In this document: in pieces, positions 55,401 to 64,000 of the stretch
Layout of the letters: each line of letters opens with the position of its first letter
Numbering within the stretch: position 1 is the first letter of the stretch
Assembly: GCF_049532895.1 (NCBI RefSeq)
Contig: NZ_CP064031.1
Span: 558,001 to 622,000 of the forward strand
From: Dyella_B acidisoli
Lineage (GTDB): Bacteria; Pseudomonadota; Gammaproteobacteria; Xanthomonadales; Rhodanobacteraceae
DNA length: 64,000 bases
Direction of reading: 5' to 3'
Position numbers and translations under genes: made by a program
Notes under the pieces: generated by a model
The model's database searches: none
What the model was told of the DNA's origin: nothing
What the model saw: only the letters and a program-made list of their open reading frames with translations

Positions 55401-56573
55401 ATGACTACTGACCAAGATCAGCCACCTTTTCTCGTGTTCGGTGCACCTCATATCGATGAGGCAGAAATCGACGAAGTATTGACATGCCTTCGTTCAGGCT
55501 GGCTGGGTACCGGGCCGCGTGTCGCCAAGTTTGAGCGCGATTTCGCCGCTTTTCGCGGGGTCAAGTCAGCACAGGTGGCCGCCGTCAATTCCTGCACGGC
55601 AGCTTTGCATGTAAGCATGCTTGCTGCTGGTATCGAGCATGGAGCGGAGGTGATCACGACGCCCTTGACGTTCTGCGCCACCGTCAACGCGATCTTGCAT
55701 GCGGGCTTGATGCCGGTTCTTGCCGATGTCGATCCACAAACTCAGAACATCGATCCCGATGCGATCGAAGCGGCTATCACTCCGCGTACGCGGGCTATAG
55801 TGCCAGTACATTTTGCTGGGCGGCCATGCGCCATGGACCGGATCATGGACATTGCCCGCAAACATGACTTGGTGGTGATCGAAGATTGCGCGCATGCCGT
55901 CGAGGCGGAATTCCATGGCAAGCCGCTGGGAACATTCGGCGACTTCGGCTGTTTTAGTTTTTACGTCACTAAGAACGTGGTGACCGGTGAAGGCGGCATG
56001 ATCCTTGGGCGTAGCAATGAGCAGGTCGCTAGAGCCAAGGTATTGGCCTTGCATGGCATGAGTAAGGATGCGTGGCATCGCTTCGGCGACAAGGGCTATA
56101 GGCATTATCAAGTAGTGGAATGTGGCTTCAAGTACAACATGATGGATCTGCAGGCCGCGATAGGGTTGCATCAGCTTGCACGCGTGGAGCAGAGCTGGCG
56201 TCGTCGCGATGAGATCTGGCGACATTACGATGCCGCTTTGGCGAATCTGCCTATCGAATTACCGGTGCCTGCAGAAGATGATGTGCGCCATGGTAGACAT
56301 CTCTATACGGTGATGATCGACAACAATCATTGCGGCATCACCCGTGATGAATTTCTGGATGAGATGAATGTGGCCAGGATAGGAACGGGTGTGCATTACC
56401 TCTCGATTCCGGAGCATCCTTACTATCAGCAACGATTCGGTTGGAGACCAGAGCAATGGCCCAACGCCATGAGCTTAGGGCGGAAAACTGTCAGTCTACC
56501 TTTGTCGCCTGCGCTCTCTGATGGGGACGTGGAGCGAGTTGTCGCGGCGGTAAGCCTCATCTTGAGTGCCTGA
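55401..56573 (+). CDS. DegT/DnrJ/EryC1-type sugar aminotransferase
   Basis: A 390-residue PLP enzyme that adds an amino group to keto-sugar nucleotides for LPS or capsule. Motifs are SGWLGTGPRVAKFE, NSCTAALHVSMLAAG, VVIEDCAHAVEAEFHGKPLG and the PLP lysine in FSFYVTKNVVTGEGGM. A C-terminal LSIPEHPYYQQRFGW follows, as in family members. The start was chosen at MTTDQDQPP, 100 bases after cysNC; the upstream frame extension has no ribosome site and no family match. It may be co-transcribed with cysDNC. Confidence 0.9.
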   Translation: MTTDQDQPPFLVFGAPHIDEAEIDEVLTCLRSGWLGTGPRVAKFERDFAAFRGVKSAQVAAVNSCTAALHVSMLAAGIEHGAEVITTPLTFCATVNAILHAGLMPVLADVDPQTQNIDPDAIEAAITPRTRAIVPVHFAGRPCAMDRIMDIARKHDLVVIEDCAHAVEAEFHGKPLGTFGDFGCFSFYVTKNVVTGEGGMILGRSNEQVARAKVLALHGMSKDAWHRFGDKGYRHYQVVECGFKYNMMDLQAAIGLHQLARVEQSWRRRDEIWRHYDAALANLPIELPVPAEDDVRHGRHLYTVMIDNNHCGITRDEFLDEMNVARIGTGVHYLSIPEHPYYQQRFGWRPEQWPNAMSLGRKTVSLPLSPALSDGDVERVVAAVSLILSA

Positions 56574-56587
56574 CCTACAAATACTAA

Positions 56588-56612
56588 AAGGGCGGCATTC
56601 GCTGCCGCCCTC
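56588..56612. terminator. Hairpin between the aminotransferase gene and etfA
   Basis: AGGGCGGCA and TGCCGCCCT are exact arms around TTCGC. On the minus strand four T follow (CCCTTTTAG), so it can end the etfBA transcript; on the plus strand the T-run is weak (CTGTTCTCT). Confidence 0.7.
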
Positions 56613-56635
56613 TGTTCTCTCGAATCATGCGGCAA

Positions 56636-57580
56636 TTAACCAATAGCTTGTTCGAGCTCGGGAATGAGCTTGAACAGGTCCCCCACCAGACCGATATCAG
56701 CGATCTCGAAGATCGGTGCCTCTGCATCCTTGTTGATTGCCACGATAGTGCCAGCGTCCTTGATCCCAGTAAGGTGCTGGATGGCGCCGGAAATGCCGAT
56801 GGCGACGTACAGCTCCGGTGCGATGATCTTGCCAGTCTGGCCTACTTGCAGTTCGTTCGGTACATAGCCGGCGTCAACGGCTGCGCGGGATGCGCCCACA
56901 GCCGCGCCGATTTTGTCGGCGAGCTTGTAGATGATCTCGAAATTTTCCTTCGAGCCCACTCCGCGGCCGCCGGAAACGACTTTGTTCGCGCTCTGTAAGT
57001 CCGGCCGGTCGCTCTTGCCCTGCTTGAGTTCGACGAAGCGGGTGTGTGTGGGCAAGTTCATTTCCACATTCAGAGCTTCGATCGGCGCACTGTTGTTGCC
57101 GCTATTAGCTGCAGGCCAAGAAGCAGTGCGAATAGTGGCGACTACAGCGTGGGAAGGGTCGGCTTCGACATTGATGATGGCATTGCCCGCGTAGATCGGC
57201 CGCTTGAAGGCGTGGCTGCCTTCCACACTCATGACATCACTGACCTGTGCCACGCCCAGCAGCGCGGCTACTCGTGGCGCGACATCCTTGCCAAAAGTGG
57301 TAGAGGGCGCCAACACGTGACTGTAGCCAGCGGCGGCCTTGGCGATCTGCGGCGCCAAGATAGCCGCCAGAGGATGGGCGTTCTCCACACGGGCGATGGT
57401 CAGCACATGACTCACGCCTTCGATCTTCGCGGCCTCGGCGGCAAGTGGGCCGACCTTGTCGCTAAGCACGAGTACGTCAACAGCCTCGGACTTGACGGCT
57501 ACAGCAGCGCTTACTGCACGTGCGGTGGAGGGATTTAATTTGCCGTCCAGATGTTCGGCGATAACCAGGATCTTGCTCAT
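56636..57580 (-). CDS. etfA: Electron transfer flavoprotein alpha subunit
   Basis: A 314-residue cytosolic protein. The C-terminal FAD-binding domain is clear: VSGGRGVGSKENFEIIYKLA, GASRAAVDAGYVPNELQVGQ and TGKIIAPELYVAIGISGAIQ. It carries electrons from acyl-CoA and other dehydrogenases to ETF-QO. It follows etfB by 28 bases. In Xanthomonas, etfA marks one border of the LPS gene cluster. Confidence 0.95.
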   Translation of the reverse strand: MSKILVIAEHLDGKLNPSTARAVSAAVAVKSEAVDVLVLSDKVGPLAAEAAKIEGVSHVLTIARVENAHPLAAILAPQIAKAAAGYSHVLAPSTTFGKDVAPRVAALLGVAQVSDVMSVEGSHAFKRPIYAGNAIINVEADPSHAVVATIRTASWPAANSGNNSAPIEALNVEMNLPTHTRFVELKQGKSDRPDLQSANKVVSGGRGVGSKENFEIIYKLADKIGAAVGASRAAVDAGYVPNELQVGQTGKIIAPELYVAIGISGAIQHLTGIKDAGTIVAINKDAEAPIFEIADIGLVGDLFKLIPELEQAIG

Positions 57581-57608
57581 GGATGTCTCCTTGATTCCGG
57601 TCGGCTGC

Positions 57609-58355
57609 TTAGAGCAGCCCCTTCTGCTTAAGGGTTGCCACCAACTCTGCGGCGTCCTTCACCATCACGCCCTTGCTGCGCTTGGCTGGCGCGGCATAGT
57701 GCGTGGTCTTGAGCTGATCGTGCGCATCTACGCCCAGGGATGCGAACTCAATAGTGTCGATCGGCTTGGACTTGGCCTTCATGATGTCTGGCAGCTTGAT
57801 GAAGCGCGGTTCGTTCAGGCGCAAGTCGGTGGTAATTACGGCGGGCAACTGGATTTCAATCACTTCCAGACCGGCGTCGACTTCGCGCGTCACCGTTGCT
57901 TTGCCGTCCGCAATTTCTACCTTGCTGGCGAATGTAGCCTGGGGGCGATCCCACAAGGCAGCAAGCATCTGACCAGTCTGATTGGCATCGTCGTCGATGG
58001 CCTGTTTGCCCAGGATGACTAGGCCAGGCTGCTCTTTTTCTACCAGCTTTAGGAATGCGCGTGCCGAGGTGAGTGGCTGAACTGCGTCCGACGTCACCAC
58101 ATGAATGGCACGATTTGCGCCCATTGCAAGGCCATTACGGAGGTGTGCGGTTAGATCGGCTGGGCCTATGCCGACAACGATCACCTCTTCGGCCACGCCC
58201 TTTTCGCGCAGACGCAGCGCTTCTTCTAGCGCGATGTCGTCAAAGGGATTGGCAGAGAGTTTCACGCCGTCTGTCACCACACCGGTGCCATCGGGCTTTA
58301 CCTGGATGCGGACGTTGTAGTCCACCACGCGCTTGTAGCCGACCAAAATCTTCAT
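57609..58355 (-). CDS. etfB: Electron transfer flavoprotein beta subunit
   Basis: A 248-residue cytosolic protein that binds AMP and pairs with EtfA. It starts MKILVGYKRVVDYNVRIQV; the family core NPFDDIALEEALRLREKG and LVILGKQAIDDDANQTGQML follows, and LPAVITTDLRLNEPRFIKLP is the ETF-beta signature region. AAGGAAA lies before the ATG. It is 95 bases downstream of the large glycosyltransferase gene on the same strand. Confidence 0.95.
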   Translation of the reverse strand: MKILVGYKRVVDYNVRIQVKPDGTGVVTDGVKLSANPFDDIALEEALRLREKGVAEEVIVVGIGPADLTAHLRNGLAMGANRAIHVVTSDAVQPLTSARAFLKLVEKEQPGLVILGKQAIDDDANQTGQMLAALWDRPQATFASKVEIADGKATVTREVDAGLEVIEIQLPAVITTDLRLNEPRFIKLPDIMKAKSKPIDTIEFASLGVDAHDQLKTTHYAAPAKRSKGVMVKDAAELVATLKQKGLL

Positions 58356-58450
58356 CTGCGTTTCCTTATACCGACGCCTTGAGGGCGTATGGAATTGTCA
58401 AGCAAACGCCTATTCTAACCGGATTCAGCTGACCATGCGGTGGCGAATGG

Positions 58451-61438
58451 TTAGGTCTGCCGCCTTACTGCATCGGCTAAATCTGCCGCGCTTTGTTTCC
58501 AGGAGGGCCACTGCGCTGCTATTGCATAGGTCGGTCGCCGGGGCGTGGCAAGCCAGTTACGTAGGGCATCAGCAAGATCTTTTGCGAGCGGGGCTTTGAA
58601 GTAAGTAGCTTGCTTTGCCATGACTTCCCGGAACACGGGTAGGTCACGGGCGATGACAGGCAGGCTGCGCCGTGCGGCCTCCACCAGTGGCAAGCCGTAT
58701 CCTTCGCCCCATGAGGCTGCCAGCAACGCTGTGCTGGTTTGATAGATGGCATTGAGTTCGCTGTCATCCGCGTCATCGATCCAAAAGAGGCGATGTTCGC
58801 GTTCCGGATGCTTGTCCAATTTGGAGGTAAAGCTCTCCATCAGCCAGCCAAAGCGACCGACAATGACGAGGTTGATATCGACGCCGGTGTTCCAAAGTTG
58901 TTCGAAAGCTTCAAGTGCCTGGTCATGTCCCTTGCGAGGTTCGATCGTTCCTACCATCAGAAAACTCGGTCGTGCCTCCATAGCGCGGCCGAGCTGCGGA
59001 CGAGGCTTGGACGCCCCGTCGCTAAATGAGGTGTCCGCACCGGGCGGCGAGTGGGCGACTTCGGGAGCGCGCCCAAATTGATAAGGCAGCGCAGCGCTGA
59101 CTAGCCAGCGGCTCAAGTCGTCTGCTGTTGCACGTGAGACGCAAATGAGCCGATCGGCAATAATGGCAATGTGGCGTAGCCAATTTTCAAAACGATCGCG
59201 CGCATAAGGATGGAACTTGTCAGGTAGCGTTATCGGGAGCAGATCATGGACAAGGAACTGCAGACTTACGCCACGCCGGCGCCATTGACGTAGTTGCGGT
59301 TCTGCAGCGCTGATGGAGTCGACGCTCCAATCGAGGCCGAAGAACGTATCACCGCTTGCCGCCTCTACTGCGTCCTCCGGAAGGGAGATGGCAGTAAGGC
59401 CAAGCAAATCGAGTGCATAGCGCCGGGCGTAGTGGAAACGGCCGCGAGTGAAGCGCACTGGTTCAATGCGCACTCCATCCGGAGGGGATTTGAGCCAATG
59501 GAGGAGTGTGCTTCGCACCACGCGTTGAACGCCCGTGGCAATGTCCTTTTCCGCGATGCTGCTGATATCGACCAGCCATCGACGAACCGCGCCTGGGGGG
59601 CGTGCAGATACCATCGCACTGGCAGTCGCGGCAAGGTCATTGTCGTCAGGAATGCCATCGATAGCGCGAATATCCTCAATCACGCTGGCTTCGCGAGCCA
59701 AGGGGGGCGCTGCAAAAACGTACTGGAGCGTCGCCGCACGCACAGATACCGTGTCGGAATCGGACAGATGGATAATGTCTGGACGCGGCATCGCTGTTGT
59801 CAGAGTGCGAATCCGATCAGCCAGCGTCTTATCGGTGCAAAACACGGCCAAGGCCTGCTCGCACAGCGGAACCAATCCCAAGTCCGCTGTTAAAGTGTGA
59901 TCGTTCAACGCAAGCAGTCCGTCGTACCCCATTCCTTTATAGGCCGCGCGATACATACTTTCGTGGGAAGGTACCGATTCTGCGTTAGGTCCTTGCTGAA
60001 TCAACAACACGCCGGGCCGCGTCCGTATGGATTCTTCGAGCGCAGCTGCATTGCTGGTGTCAGCTACGTACATCAGATGACCTGGATTAGAAAGAGGCGT
60101 CGAAGATTTGTCGCGATGGACTTCGAAGTTCTTTAACCAAGTCGGCACCTCGGTTCCGGGCGCGTGAACACAGGCGACGGAGGGGCTTGAAATTGAGCTA
60201 TCAATCCGTTGTGAGTCTTGCCGACTCGCAAGCGTTTGCAATGCATGTAGGGCACGGTCTGCCACAGCATTCCAATTAAAGCTTCCAGCGCGTACGCGGC
60301 CATATTTTCTGAGTTCGCTGGCGTAGTGGGGATTGCCAAGCACGTCGGCCATGCGCTCGGCGATTTCATCTATGCGATGTGGATTGAACAGCGCGTCCTG
60401 TCTTCCTACCACTTCCGGCAAGCTGGCAGCATGGCTGGCAATGACAGGGGCGCCGCAGGCCATGGCTTCGAGTGGTGGAAGGCCGAACCCCTCCAGCAGC
60501 GAAGGGAATACAAATAGCGCGCATTCGGTATAAAAACGTATCAAGTCATCGTCTGTGACAAAGCCAGGGTAGATGACGCTATCGGTAGCAAGGCGGGCTT
60601 TGCGAACCGCAGTCTGCAACTGAGTCATTTCCTCCTCTCCAACGCGACCGACGATAACAAGTTGGTAGGTAGTGCGAAGCGGCTCAGGTAGTGCGCCGAA
60701 GGCGGTGATCAACGCAGGTACATTTTTGCGTGAGTCGAATCCCCCGTTATAAAGAATGTAAGGACGTGTAATCCCATGGCGAGCATGTAGGGCCGCAGTG
60801 GCTAGAGGATTTGATTCAGCGGGCACAAAAGATGAATCGACCGCAGCACCTATGTTGATCACGCACTCTGACGGCAATTCCAAGCGCTCAATGGCGTCCT
60901 TGCGCACCCATTCCGAGATCGCAAAAAGCATGTCGCAGCGCCGTAGGGTATCGATCCCCTGCTTGTACCACTCATATGTGCGAGGGTGACCGAGGTACGC
61001 GCTTGGCGAATGTAAAGGAATTAAGTCATACAGCGTTGCCACACACGCGGTATGTGCCGGAGGAGCATATGGCAGCACGGCGTCATCGTTATAACCTTCA
61101 TGCACGCTGCCATACCAGATCACGTCCGGATGGAGTGTTTCTACGGCATGCTGCATCACGTGCGCAGCGGCACGGCGGAGCCAAGCGTTTCCACCAGGTT
61201 GAGCGCGAATGCCTTCCGGGATTTCCAGTACAACACGGCGCTCTGGTGCGGCATGATTGCCCATTGTGGCGATCAGCGCATCGGTCGCTTCACCAAATCG
61301 AGCATTGAACAGCAACCGGATGTCATATTCGGGCGCGGCACGCTCAAGAAGAGCGCGTGTCAATGCCGAAGTGTAGCGGCCGATGCCTCGATATCTGCTC
61401 TGGCTTTGCGCGCCCTGGAGGTCCAATACCAGCTTCAT
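58451..61438 (-). CDS. Two-domain GT4 glycosyltransferase
   Basis: A 995-residue cytosolic protein with two GT-B units. Unit 1 (residues 1-380) begins DLQGAQSQSRYRGIGRYTSA and ends with a GT4 donor site (ALFVFPSLLEGFGLPPLEAM). Unit 2 (about 610-995) starts RRWLVDISSIAEKD and has the donor site ALLAASWGEGYGLPLVEAAR. A region between them (380-600) is less clear. The design recalls multi-domain mannosyltransferases such as WbdB/WbdC-type LPS enzymes. Its start overlaps the 74-residue gene (ATGA). It probably builds part of an LPS or other surface glycan. Confidence 0.85.
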   Translation of the reverse strand: MKLVLDLQGAQSQSRYRGIGRYTSALTRALLERAAPEYDIRLLFNARFGEATDALIATMGNHAAPERRVVLEIPEGIRAQPGGNAWLRRAAAHVMQHAVETLHPDVIWYGSVHEGYNDDAVLPYAPPAHTACVATLYDLIPLHSPSAYLGHPRTYEWYKQGIDTLRRCDMLFAISEWVRKDAIERLELPSECVINIGAAVDSSFVPAESNPLATAALHARHGITRPYILYNGGFDSRKNVPALITAFGALPEPLRTTYQLVIVGRVGEEEMTQLQTAVRKARLATDSVIYPGFVTDDDLIRFYTECALFVFPSLLEGFGLPPLEAMACGAPVIASHAASLPEVVGRQDALFNPHRIDEIAERMADVLGNPHYASELRKYGRVRAGSFNWNAVADRALHALQTLASRQDSQRIDSSISSPSVACVHAPGTEVPTWLKNFEVHRDKSSTPLSNPGHLMYVADTSNAAALEESIRTRPGVLLIQQGPNAESVPSHESMYRAAYKGMGYDGLLALNDHTLTADLGLVPLCEQALAVFCTDKTLADRIRTLTTAMPRPDIIHLSDSDTVSVRAATLQYVFAAPPLAREASVIEDIRAIDGIPDDNDLAATASAMVSARPPGAVRRWLVDISSIAEKDIATGVQRVVRSTLLHWLKSPPDGVRIEPVRFTRGRFHYARRYALDLLGLTAISLPEDAVEAASGDTFFGLDWSVDSISAAEPQLRQWRRRGVSLQFLVHDLLPITLPDKFHPYARDRFENWLRHIAIIADRLICVSRATADDLSRWLVSAALPYQFGRAPEVAHSPPGADTSFSDGASKPRPQLGRAMEARPSFLMVGTIEPRKGHDQALEAFEQLWNTGVDINLVIVGRFGWLMESFTSKLDKHPEREHRLFWIDDADDSELNAIYQTSTALLAASWGEGYGLPLVEAARRSLPVIARDLPVFREVMAKQATYFKAPLAKDLADALRNWLATPRRPTYAIAAQWPSWKQSAADLADAVRRQT

Positions 61439-61659
61439 GAGCGTTTGACCCGGTTGCGAAGCCGCTCATACACGACCTGAACTTCTTCAGGTAGATTATT
61501 TGGATCTATGCGTTGGTGAGCTGGCTCATCGTTGCTGTCGAGTGCCGTTCGTAACCGCATATCGAGTACGGGAACCCGATAAATCGCGTTGACGATTTTG
61601 CGACGCAAGGTCGGATGCTTTGCCAGAAAGCGTTTGGCAAGATGAAGCAGGCTTCTCAT
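61435..61659 (-). CDS. Small basic protein coupled to glycosyltransferases
   Basis: A 74-residue basic protein with no family known to me. It reads LLHLAKRFLAKHPTLRRKIV, NAIYRVPVLDMRLRTAL, and IDPNNLPEEVQVVYERLRNR. No signal peptide or full membrane helix is seen; the first part could be an amphipathic helix. It overlaps both neighbours by ATGA, so it is clearly translated within this operon. It may help the transferases at the membrane, which is inference. Confidence 0.75.
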   Translation of the reverse strand: MRSLLHLAKRFLAKHPTLRRKIVNAIYRVPVLDMRLRTALDSNDEPAHQRIDPNNLPEEVQVVYERLRNRVKRS

Positions 61660-62957
61660 GAACTAACTTTGCCGATCGGATGACTAACTACCTGCTTGCT
61701 GGCAGGAAGCACTCTGCGCAAGGTCTGCAGCGCTATCTCTGGTGAGAAGTGTTGTTGCACGTTGGAGATGCCTACGTCGGACAATCGTGTCCACAAGGCC
61801 TCATCGTGATAAACGTGCCAGACTGCTTCAGCGAACTCGATGGCCGTCGTTGCGATCTTGGCATCACGGCCATCCGACAAATGCATACCTTCCGCAGCAA
61901 TCGGGGTTACCACAACCGGCAGGCCATAGCTCATCGCCATGTTTACTTTACCTTTGACGCCAGCACCAAAGCGCAGCGGTGCTACCGAAACCTTGCAGCG
62001 ATTCATTAGTTCTGACAGATCATCGACCCGGCCATGCAGTTCGATGCCTTGCTGGTCCAGAGCTTGCCGTGCTTCAGGCGTAATGTCGCCTGCGATATGC
62101 AAAAGCATTGAAGGATCACGCGCTCTTAGTAGCGGCAAGATCTCTGCTGAGAACCAGCGTACGGCATCTTCGTTGGGTGGATGACCAAAGCCACCAACGA
62201 ACAGGAGATCTCGCCGCTGTGAAAATGGAGCGCCGCGACCATGAATTTCATGAATATTGCTGACCAGTTCGATATGGCTATTTGGCAATTCCTTTCGAAG
62301 CATGTCCAGCTCCACCGGGCTCACGACAAAACTCACGTCACTGTCGCGCACCAAGGCCAGCTCTCGTTGCCGCGATGAGAGAGATTGACGACGCATGCGC
62401 TGACTGCCGGACACCTCTGCTGCCCGTTGCTCACGCAGAAAATGCAAGTCGACGGTATCGAAGATGCACATGGCTTGCGGGGCTAGTCGACGAGTTGGCG
62501 CGAGGTAGGGCGCTGCGATGGCCAGGCGGCACAACAATACGGCATTCAGCGTTGTGCCATGTTTCCGTAGCCAGGTCATGACACTGCCAATGTGCACATG
62601 GATGCCGTAGCCGAGCAGTCTTTCGACGTCTACGGGCGTGACGCGACCGTCATCCGGCAACAAATCGACATGCCAGCCGTCGTGATGAAGAAGTTGTAGC
62701 ATCATGCACAGGCGCAGCGAACCGGAATCGCGTGCCGGGTTGGGCGCCATGGTGTCGATAACCAAGATACGTCGGCGGTTGTGCAAATCCGCGGGAACGT
62801 CCGTAGCGATATTGCGCGCCACCGGATCTTTCTGCGCACGAAATTGCTCGACGATCCGCCTAAACGTACCTTTCCATCCGCGTAAGGCCAAACTGCCCCA
62901 TACGCGACGACTGAGTTGATGCAGGCGCGCAAAGCGCCAAGCGAGATCGAGATTCAC
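61656..62957 (-). CDS. GT4-type glycosyltransferase
   Basis: A 433-residue protein. The N-terminal part holds RRILVIDTMAPNPARDSGSL (nucleotide-sugar/acceptor fold start). The C-terminal half has DLLFVGGFGHPPNEDAVRWF, LHIAGDITPEARQALDQQG and APLRFGAGVKGKVNMAMSYG, typical of the GT4/Glyco_trans_1_4 group. The start is GTG and overlaps the ETF-QO stop as GTGA, so translation is coupled to an electron-transfer gene. The substrate is unknown, probably LPS core or O-chain sugar. Confidence 0.85.
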   Translation of the reverse strand: MNLDLAWRFARLHQLSRRVWGSLALRGWKGTFRRIVEQFRAQKDPVARNIATDVPADLHNRRRILVIDTMAPNPARDSGSLRLCMMLQLLHHDGWHVDLLPDDGRVTPVDVERLLGYGIHVHIGSVMTWLRKHGTTLNAVLLCRLAIAAPYLAPTRRLAPQAMCIFDTVDLHFLREQRAAEVSGSQRMRRQSLSSRQRELALVRDSDVSFVVSPVELDMLRKELPNSHIELVSNIHEIHGRGAPFSQRRDLLFVGGFGHPPNEDAVRWFSAEILPLLRARDPSMLLHIAGDITPEARQALDQQGIELHGRVDDLSELMNRCKVSVAPLRFGAGVKGKVNMAMSYGLPVVVTPIAAEGMHLSDGRDAKIATTAIEFAEAVWHVYHDEALWTRLSDVGISNVQQHFSPEIALQTLRRVLPASKQVVSHPIGKVSS

Positions 62958-64000
62958 AGATTCTGATAGTTCGGCCCCGACCCACCCTCAGGCGGAACCC
63001 AGTTGATGATTTCGTAAGGATCTTTGATGTCGCAGGTTTTGCAGTGTACGCAGTTGGCGGCGTTGATCTGCAGGCGTTTGCCCGCTTCATCATTGACGAT
63101 TTCGTAGACGTTTGCGGGGCAGAAGCGGGTGCAGGGGTTGCCGTATTCTTGCGCGCATTGCGTAACGCAAACCGAGGTGTCCTTCACGTGAAGGTGGATG
63201 GGCTGGTCTTCGTCGTGCTCGGTGGCGGCGAAGTAGACGCCGGCCAGGCGGTCGCGCGGGGCGAGGTCGCGTTGTACGTAGTCGCGCTTGGGTTGTTCGT
63301 ATTGGCCGAGCTTGTGCAGTGAGTTCCAGTCGGGTTTGTTCTTTAGCGTCCACGGCGATTTGCCGCCGGTGATGGTTTCCCAGGCGGCGTTGAACATGCC
63401 AAACCACAGGCCTTTCTTGAAGCCGGGTTTGATGTTGCGCACTTTCTTGAGTTCGGCCATCACGTCCGAGCTGCGTAGCTTGGCGTCGAAGCCGGCGGGT
63501 TTCAGTTCGCTGGCGGCGAGGTGTTCGGCGGCGAGCATGCCGCTCTTGATCGCCTGATGGGTGCCTTTGATCTTGGGTACGTTGAGCAGACCGGCAGTGT
63601 CGCCGATCAGAAGGGCGCCAGGTAGTTCCACCTTGGGAAGTGACTGGTAGCCGCCGGTAACGATGGCGCGTGCGCCCGCCGAAAGAATGCTGCCGCCTTC
63701 AAGCACCGATTTGATCATGGGGTGGTTCTTCCACTGCTGGAAGGCCTCCCATGGCTGGTAATTGGGATCGCTGTAGTCGAGTCCGCTCACATAGCCCAGT
63801 GCGATGCGGTCTTTGTCCAGGTGGTAGAGAAAGGCGCCGCCGTAGGTGCGGTTGTCGGCTGGCCAGCCGAAGCTGTGGAAGATCTTGCCGGGTTTTGCAC
63901 GCCCTGCAGGCACCTGCCACAGTTCTTTGATACCGATGGAATAACCTTGCGGATCGCTGTCCTGATCCAGCTTGAAACGTTTGATGAGTTGCTTGGTGAG
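62954..64000 (-). CDS. Electron transfer flavoprotein-ubiquinone oxidoreductase (C-terminal part, runs off the window)
   Basis: About 348 codons; the 5' end lies beyond the window. The frame is open to the last base (TKQLIKRFKLDQDSDPQGYS). Visible parts are the FAD/quinone domain (YGGAFLYHLDKDRIALGYVS, GALLIGDTAGLLNVPKIKG) and a C-terminal 4Fe-4S ferredoxin domain with cysteines in CTRFCPANVYE and NCVHCKTCDIKDP. It ends GGSGPNYQNL, typical of ETF-QO. It is a membrane-bound enzyme that passes electrons from ETF to ubiquinone. Its partner genes etfBA lie 4.6 kb downstream on the same strand. Confidence 0.95.
   Translation of the reverse strand, partial: LTKQLIKRFKLDQDSDPQGYSIGIKELWQVPAGRAKPGKIFHSFGWPADNRTYGGAFLYHLDKDRIALGYVSGLDYSDPNYQPWEAFQQWKNHPMIKSVLEGGSILSAGARAIVTGGYQSLPKVELPGALLIGDTAGLLNVPKIKGTHQAIKSGMLAAEHLAASELKPAGFDAKLRSSDVMAELKKVRNIKPGFKKGLWFGMFNAAWETITGGKSPWTLKNKPDWNSLHKLGQYEQPKRDYVQRDLAPRDRLAGVYFAATEHDEDQPIHLHVKDTSVCVTQCAQEYGNPCTRFCPANVYEIVNDEAGKRLQINAANCVHCKTCDIKDPYEIINWVPPEGGSGPNYQNL

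Overview
The window is a chromosomal segment of a GC-rich gammaproteobacterium. Three things point to the order Xanthomonadales, probably a Rhodanobacteraceae member of the Dyella/Frateuria/Luteibacter type: glycosyltransferase genes interleaved with the electron-transfer flavoprotein genes, a lipoyl-domain-bearing E3 next to a single-lipoyl E2, and secreted plant- and fungal-polysaccharide hydrolases (GH18, GH67, GH50-like). The genus is inferred from gene content; no rRNA or tRNA gene was seen.

0-20 kb: housekeeping and catabolic genes. These are a DUF2845-like protein, a ketopantoate-reductase/FAD-dehydrogenase pair, DUF2884, a GH18 chitinase, MscS, the aceF-lpdA pair, GH67 alpha-glucuronidase coupled to DNA polymerase IV, a PfpI-like protein, an ATP-grasp enzyme, an amino-acid permease and a GH50-like hydrolase. 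Palindromic intergenic repeats of at least three families are scattered here; one lies in frame inside the lpdA linker.

20-34 kb: the methionine/SAM cycle. ahcY is preceded by a clear SAH riboswitch, metK follows, and metE is preceded by a cobalamin riboswitch with a possible 80-codon small gene between riboswitch and metE. ppc, uup, a D,D-carboxypeptidase, a UPF0114 protein and a methyltransferase lie among them.

34-43 kb: one tightly overlapping minus-strand flagellar operon in the order fliF(3' part)-fliG-position gene-fliH-fliI-fliJ-fliK-like-flgD-flgE-SpoA/fliM-like-fliN-fliO-fliP-fliA-TPR. Its upstream end is cut: fliF lacks its 5' part and abuts a 5'-truncated, divergently oriented RHS/YD-repeat gene.

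43-49 kb: a mobile, mosaic region. It holds the RHS gene with an AT-rich, unrecognised C-terminal end, followed by an AT-rich four-helix membrane protein that is a candidate immunity protein. Next come two inverted, partial copies of an IS4-type element, a duplicated RHS fragment and 47-nt hairpin repeats. This toxin/immunity candidate and the fliF/RHS junction are the most unusual parts of the window.

49-64 kb: envelope polysaccharide and sulfate-activation genes. A three-gene gtr-type operon (GtrA flippase, GT2 with a zinc-ribbon tail and a 10-G tract, polytopic membrane protein) is followed by cysD-cysNC and a DegT-type aminotransferase. Last is the minus-strand set ETF-QO, GT4, 74-aa protein, two-domain GT4, etfB, etfA. 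In Xanthomonas the LPS locus lies beside etfA, so this is probably the equivalent site.
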